In this document: positions 59,951 through 64,000 of the stretch, piece by piece
Layout of the letters: the number at the start of each line of letters is the position of its first letter
Numbering within the stretch: position 1 is the first letter of the stretch
DNA from: an uncultured Pseudomonas sp.
GTDB taxonomy: Bacteria > Pseudomonadota > Gammaproteobacteria > Pseudomonadales > Pseudomonadaceae
DNA length: 64,000 bases
Assembly: GCF_913777995.1 (NCBI RefSeq)
Contig: NZ_CAJYVE010000029.1
Span: forward strand, 1-64,000
Reading direction: 5' to 3'
Translations under genes and position numbers: made by a program
The notes under the pieces: model-generated
What the model saw: the letters and a program-made list of their open reading frames with translations, nothing else
The model's database searches: none
Told to the model about the DNA's origin: nothing

Positions 59951-62900
59951 CTAACTATCTTCAACACCACCCCGAAGGAGAAAGTCGCTCAGAAGCTTGG
60001 CAGCCTTGATTTTGACCTTGAAGATTGGGAGTGAAACACCCTCAAGACCGTCAAAATATGCCTTTGCTTTTTCTTGATCTACTGTGCCCCTAAGATCATC
60101 AAACCGGCCGTATTCATTGAGATTAGCTTCCGTGAGATGAGTGCTCATCAAATCAATCAGCTTCGCTGCATGCACCCCCAAAGCTGAAACGATAGCCGCT
60201 ACTTCTTTACCTTTTGCGGCCGTCTTGTAATCCATAAGATAGTCGCGGAAGGTCCGAGCGGGATCGATCTGCACATCGCCTCGCTGGATGTCGTGCAAGA
60301 AAATCTCGGATAACTTCTGGTCCTCCTGCGAGAGCGATGTGAACGACCGATGCAACTCGGCCAGGGTTGCCTCCTTGGATGCCCCGTCGCCGCTCTGCAG
60401 CTCTTTGAGGTACTTGGCAAAACGCGAGTTCATGTAGTCTGCGTCGATCTTGCCGGTGTCGATCTCGGTGATGTGGCTATCGATGTCGAACGGGATGCTC
60501 TCGCCGGCACCGCCACCGCCTGCCCCCAGTTCCTTGTAGCGTTGCAGCAGCGTCAGGTACTGCAGCTTCGTGATGGCCAACGCAATCGACTGCTTCGGAC
60601 CCGTGTCGAATTCGTAGACCATCTTGTCCCAGGTGAAGCCCTGAATCTTGGCGGCCTCAAAGATAGCGCTGAACCGGTTGAAATGTTTTGCGAAAACCGC
60701 CCGCGCCGCCAAGTCGTCGGGCAACTTGGCAAAGTCGGTGATGCCCGCCGCGCTGAAGAGAGCAATGATCTCGGTGAAGCACTCGTTCAAGCGCTCCAGG
60801 TTCCGGGGCAACTGGTCGGCAAAGAGGCCAATGGGCTTGTCGCCAGAGTACACCTTCACCGCCGCACCCACGTTGCGCTTCATCGTGTGCGGCTTGCGGT
60901 AGTAGCGGATCGTGCCAAATGGCTTGTCTGGCCCGAACAGCCGGTTGGTGCGTGAGAACGCCTGTATGAGGGTCTCGTAATCCAGCAACTTGTCGCAGTA
61001 CAGCGTGTTGACCCACTTCGAGTCGAAGCCTGTCAGCATCTGGTTCACCACGATTAGCAGATCCAGCCGCTTCTCCGGCTCGGCCTCGATCCGGATGTAG
61101 GGTGCCTTGTGGGCCAGACGTGCGGCCAGGTCCTTCTTGAAGTTCATATGGCTTCCCATGTCGAACTTCTGACCATAGGTGGCGTTGTAGTCCTTGATGA
61201 TCTCTTCCAGCCCGGCTGCCTTGAAGGTCGGATCGGTATTGCCGGTGTCGTCATCGCTGATGTGCGGGTCGAACAGCGCGGTAATCTTCAGCGTGGGGCA
61301 CTTCGCCTTCATGAGGCGGTAGTAGACGATCGCCTCAGTGATGCTGCTGGTGGCAAGGATGGCGTGGAACTTCCCTCCTTGGCTCAGCACCTCCCAGTTG
61401 TCAGCGATGTCCCTCAGCACGGCGTGGTGGTGCTCGTCGCGCTCGTACTGGGCGTTCGACAAGTAGTCCTCAATGCCGCGCTGGTACTCCCCCGCGGCAT
61501 CAACGTGGCCTGCCATCGGCACGTCGTTCATGTACCGGTTGAAGGCCTTCTTCTTCGCTGGGGTCGCCAGTGCCTCAGCCACGGACGACGCCTTGGCCTT
61601 CTCCAACGCCACTGCCAGTCGAAGGTCGCGGTCGCGGTAGGTCAGAACCTGGTAAGGATCGAAGCCCAGAACGTTCTTGTCACGGATGCCGTCGGCAATG
61701 CTGTAGCGGTGCAGTTCGTCCCCAAAGACATCCGTCGTAGTGTTGTCCTTGCGAACGTTCTCCTTGTGGATAGGCGTGCCGCTGAAGCCAAAGAACACAG
61801 CGTCCGAGAAGCTCGCCTTGATGTCGGCCAGCATGTCGCCGAAGGTGGAACGGTGGCACTCATCCACGATGAACACGATGCGTTTGCCGCGCATGGTCTC
61901 CAGGTCGTGTGCCTTCAAACCATCCGAGTCGTCCGTGATCCGGCTCATCTTCTGGATGGACGTGACTATCAGGGTGTCCGCGGGCGCGGTGCTCTTCAGC
62001 GTCTTGACCAGCACCCCGGTGTTTTCAGTGGCCTGCACCTGGTTGCTGTCACCGGCAAAGTCCCGGTAGGCCTTCAGCGTCTGCGTTCCCAGTTCCACCC
62101 GGTCCAACAGGAACACCACTTTGTCGGCGTCCTTGGAGTTGGCGATGAGCTGGGCCGACTTGAAGCTCGTCATGGTCTTGCCCGAGCCGGTGGTGTGCCA
62201 GATGTAGCCGCCCAGGCGGTTCGGGTTTTTCCAATCGGTCTTGGCCACCTTGTCGGAAATGGCGTGCGCGGCGTAGTACTGGTAGCTGCGCATCACCTTC
62301 AGCACGCCGTCGGCCTCGTCGGCTACGGTGTAGAAGCCGATCAGCTGGTGCGCCATCGGGATCGACAGCAGGCTGGAGGTGAAGTTCTTCCAGTTGTTGA
62401 TGGGTTCGTTGTTGAAGTCAGCCCAGTGGAAGGCGTAGTCCTTGTTGAACTTGCCGTCCGGACCGGGGTTAGCGAAATACAGCGCCTCCCCAGGCGCCAT
62501 GGCCACAAAGATCTGAACCAGAGAGAACAGGCGGGTGAACACGCCCTCGCGTGCGTACTTCTGAATCTGGTTGTAGGCCTGGCTGACAGGCACACCGCTC
62601 TTCTTCAGCTCGATGTGGATCAACGGCATGCCGTTGATCAGTAGCAGCATGTCACCCCGCCGGTCATGTTGCAGTTCAGACGTGCGGGCGTAGCGCGGCT
62701 GCTGGGCAATCTGGTAGCGACTCTGCCCAGCGGCAATCTCGTGCCGGTCGTAGACCTTCAGGCTCACCTCCTTGCCAAAGTGCAGCGTGTCGGCCGGGTT
62801 GTCCCGCGTGATGGCCACCGTCTTGCCGTTGATGAAGCCGTTCAGCTTCAGCGGGGTGCGCAAGGCGACTATCTGCTCCATCACCTGCTGCATCTCGCTG

Positions 62901-63085
62901 TCGGTCAGCGGCACCTCGTTCAGTCGGTCCTTGCCTCGGTTGTTCTCGAAGAGGATCTGCTTCCAGTTCGCCAGCAGGTCGGCCTCGCTGGGGCACTTTA
63001 TGACCTGCAGCTCCCCCCAGCCGCGCTGGCGCAATTCGTGGATGAGAGCGGCTTCGAATTCAGACTCATTGGCAAAGGTGGTCAT
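59951..63085 (-). CDS. hsdR: Type I restriction enzyme, motor/nuclease subunit HsdR
   Basis: The 1044-aa subunit translocates DNA and cleaves when the site is unmethylated. The PD-(D/E)xK nuclease is near the N-terminus (Asp145, Glu159, Lys161 in GDMLLLINGMPLIHIELKKSG). SF2 motor motifs: Walker A TTGSGKT (about 298-304), VDECHRS, GFSGTPIH, and QAFSRTNRL of motif VI. The sequence is EcoR124I/type IC-like. ATG at 63085 is chosen; a TTG at 63100 in frame would overlap the hsdS stop as TTGA and is equally possible. It is last in an S-R order on the minus strand. Confidence 0.94.
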   Translation of the reverse strand: MTTFANESEFEAALIHELRQRGWGELQVIKCPSEADLLANWKQILFENNRGKDRLNEVPLTDSEMQQVMEQIVALRTPLKLNGFINGKTVAITRDNPADTLHFGKEVSLKVYDRHEIAAGQSRYQIAQQPRYARTSELQHDRRGDMLLLINGMPLIHIELKKSGVPVSQAYNQIQKYAREGVFTRLFSLVQIFVAMAPGEALYFANPGPDGKFNKDYAFHWADFNNEPINNWKNFTSSLLSIPMAHQLIGFYTVADEADGVLKVMRSYQYYAAHAISDKVAKTDWKNPNRLGGYIWHTTGSGKTMTSFKSAQLIANSKDADKVVFLLDRVELGTQTLKAYRDFAGDSNQVQATENTGVLVKTLKSTAPADTLIVTSIQKMSRITDDSDGLKAHDLETMRGKRIVFIVDECHRSTFGDMLADIKASFSDAVFFGFSGTPIHKENVRKDNTTTDVFGDELHRYSIADGIRDKNVLGFDPYQVLTYRDRDLRLAVALEKAKASSVAEALATPAKKKAFNRYMNDVPMAGHVDAAGEYQRGIEDYLSNAQYERDEHHHAVLRDIADNWEVLSQGGKFHAILATSSITEAIVYYRLMKAKCPTLKITALFDPHISDDDTGNTDPTFKAAGLEEIIKDYNATYGQKFDMGSHMNFKKDLAARLAHKAPYIRIEAEPEKRLDLLIVVNQMLTGFDSKWVNTLYCDKLLDYETLIQAFSRTNRLFGPDKPFGTIRYYRKPHTMKRNVGAAVKVYSGDKPIGLFADQLPRNLERLNECFTEIIALFSAAGITDFAKLPDDLAARAVFAKHFNRFSAIFEAAKIQGFTWDKMVYEFDTGPKQSIALAITKLQYLTLLQRYKELGAGGGGAGESIPFDIDSHITEIDTGKIDADYMNSRFAKYLKELQSGDGASKEATLAELHRSFTSLSQEDQKLSEIFLHDIQRGDVQIDPARTFRDYLMDYKTAAKGKEVAAIVSALGVHAAKLIDLMSTHLTEANLNEYGRFDDLRGTVDQEKAKAYFDGLEGVSLPIFKVKIKAAKLLSDFLLRGGVEDS

Positions 63086-63096
63086 GGGTGATGTAC

Positions 63097-64000
63097 TCAA
63101 AGCTCAGATAAAATCATCGTTTCTAAGCATGATGATTTGATTTGCCGGAATTTCTGGATCTGACGCGCTTGTCGCCTGATCAGCAGGTCCAAGTTATAAA
63201 AAAACGCACCGATTCTTCGTTGTTCGGCTTCGTGGATCGGGAACCGGACCCGTAGCCGTTTGATTGCCGTCTTTGATATTGAGAGCACCTTTGTGCCCTG
63301 CATGATGGGCAACAGCTGTGTATGGAAGGCATCCGAGTTCAGGTAATAGCCGAGAAAGAAGGGCGCGAACGAGCTTTTTGGTCTAAGTGCAATCGTGTGG
63401 AGGCCTGCAACGACTATCTGATTGCCTATATTGCGAAGCTCGGTACACTTGCCGACGGCGTCATCCTCGGCCGCATCCGCCATTACTATGTCACCATTCC
63501 TGAGACGGGACGAGCTGAGTTTCTCCACAATTGCGTCGCTAGAGATCAGTGGTACGTCATCAGTTTGCGCATCCAAGACCTCACCGAATTTGGTGAGGAT
63601 GTCCCCGTAGTGAACGTTCTTGGCCAAACCAGAGCGGCGGTTTAGATTGGCCCTCGAAAGGCTATTGTTTGCGATGTTCTCCATAGCTTTTTCGACGCTC
63701 TCTTCCGCCCAGCTTCCTTGGAAGCCTTTGAATCTGATGCCTGGAGCACCTTCATCAGGGTTGGGGAACATTTTCTGAAGCATCGCCTTCTTAAGCGCCA
63801 TTAGCTTGTCATATTTGCGCTGATGCAGGGCTATGAATAGATCTAATTCACGGAAGAAGGCGCCAATACGATTCTGTTCCGTGACTTGGGGGATGGTGAC
63901 GACACGCTTCTTCCAATCGTCAGCATCGAAAAACAGCTTTTCAATGTCCACGCCGTACGAGCTTAGAAAGAACTTCCTACGCATCGCGGGCAAGCTCGCC
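63097..64000 (-). CDS. hsdS: Type I restriction-modification specificity subunit HsdS (5' end beyond window)
   Basis: The visible ~301 residues include the end of the first target-recognition region with VVTIPQVTEQNRIGAFFRELDLFIALHQRKYDKLMALKKAMLQKMFP (conserved helical repeat 1). A full second TRD follows (about WAEESVEKAMENIANNSL to IKRLRVRFP), then the repeat-2 helix AEQRRIGAFFYNLDLLIRRQARQIQKFRQIKSSCLETM. The frame is open to base 64000 without a credible start, so the gene and hsdM must continue outside. It stops 11 bp before the hsdR ATG. TRD sequences set the DNA target, unknown here. Confidence 0.9.
   Translation of the reverse strand, partial: ASLPAMRRKFFLSSYGVDIEKLFFDADDWKKRVVTIPQVTEQNRIGAFFRELDLFIALHQRKYDKLMALKKAMLQKMFPNPDEGAPGIRFKGFQGSWAEESVEKAMENIANNSLSRANLNRRSGLAKNVHYGDILTKFGEVLDAQTDDVPLISSDAIVEKLSSSRLRNGDIVMADAAEDDAVGKCTELRNIGNQIVVAGLHTIALRPKSSFAPFFLGYYLNSDAFHTQLLPIMQGTKVLSISKTAIKRLRVRFPIHEAEQRRIGAFFYNLDLLIRRQARQIQKFRQIKSSCLETMILSEL

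Overview
The window is about 64 kb of high-GC DNA that reads as a fluorescent Pseudomonas chromosome, most likely the P. putida group. The basis is recR/ybaB/dnaX, an FpvI/FpvR/PvdQ pyoverdine group, OprD-type porin and MFS catabolic loci, a carboxynorspermidine pathway pair, and several copies of Pseudomonas REP/REPIN repeats. The species call is inference from gene content. No rRNA, tRNA or CRISPR array was seen.

Layout. 1-4.5 kb: housekeeping block on the minus strand (dnaX, ybaB, then an MDR oxidoreductase placed between ybaB and recR). 4.7-6.2 kb: a periplasmic solute-binding protein and a GNAT acetyltransferase. 6.5-15 kb: a catabolic island with an MFS permease, LysR regulator, amidase and D-serine ammonia-lyase (dsdA). 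It runs head-on into an AceE-type 2-oxoacid dehydrogenase E1, which is divergent from a MarR regulator across a paired operator. 15-19.2 kb: an iron-signalling group (FpvR-like anti-sigma, FpvI-like ECF sigma, PvdQ acylase). 19.4-24.5 kb: an IclR-controlled uptake and catabolism locus (MFS, DHDPS-family lyase or aldolase, OprD porin), interrupted by a 160-bp MITE-like element. 24.8-27.2 kb: carboxynorspermidine decarboxylase plus dehydrogenase, with a Pho-box-like site upstream.

28.4-33.2 kb: a compact phage- or tailocin-derived island. It holds an S24 repressor with its operator, antiterminator Q, three copies of an unusual repeat with a 9-nt variable core, a Com zinc-finger protein, a beta-helix tailspike/depolymerase, tandem terminators, a holin and overlapping Rz/Rz1 spanins. 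It has no endolysin, capsid, tail tube or integrase. 33.3-38.5 kb: a DUF1275 membrane protein, a MASE1-GGDEF diguanylate cyclase and a large hybrid histidine kinase. 38.5-42.8 kb: a minus-strand operon of LuxR regulator, MetA-like outer-membrane protein, MFS permease and HDAC-like (acetylpolyamine/amide) deacetylase. 43-46.3 kb: a soluble PAS-PAS-MCP protein with BdlA-like architecture, an alpha/beta hydrolase and two small acidic proteins.

46.6-57.2 kb: a complete minus-strand uptake system, in the order tonB, exbB, exbD, TonB-dependent receptor, yejA, yejB, yejE, yejF. It would carry a peptide-like ligand from the outer membrane to the cytoplasm with its own energiser. 57.2-58.4 kb has no supported gene. 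58.4-64 kb is accessory: a BRO-N protein, about 1 kb of degraded DNA, then the hsdR and 5'-truncated hsdS of a type I restriction-modification system that continues past the window edge.

The most unusual signals are the three-copy repeat with a variable core and the lysis/tailspike island around it, the Pho-box-like site before the polyamine genes, the twin MarR operators, and the REPINs with conserved inner sequence.
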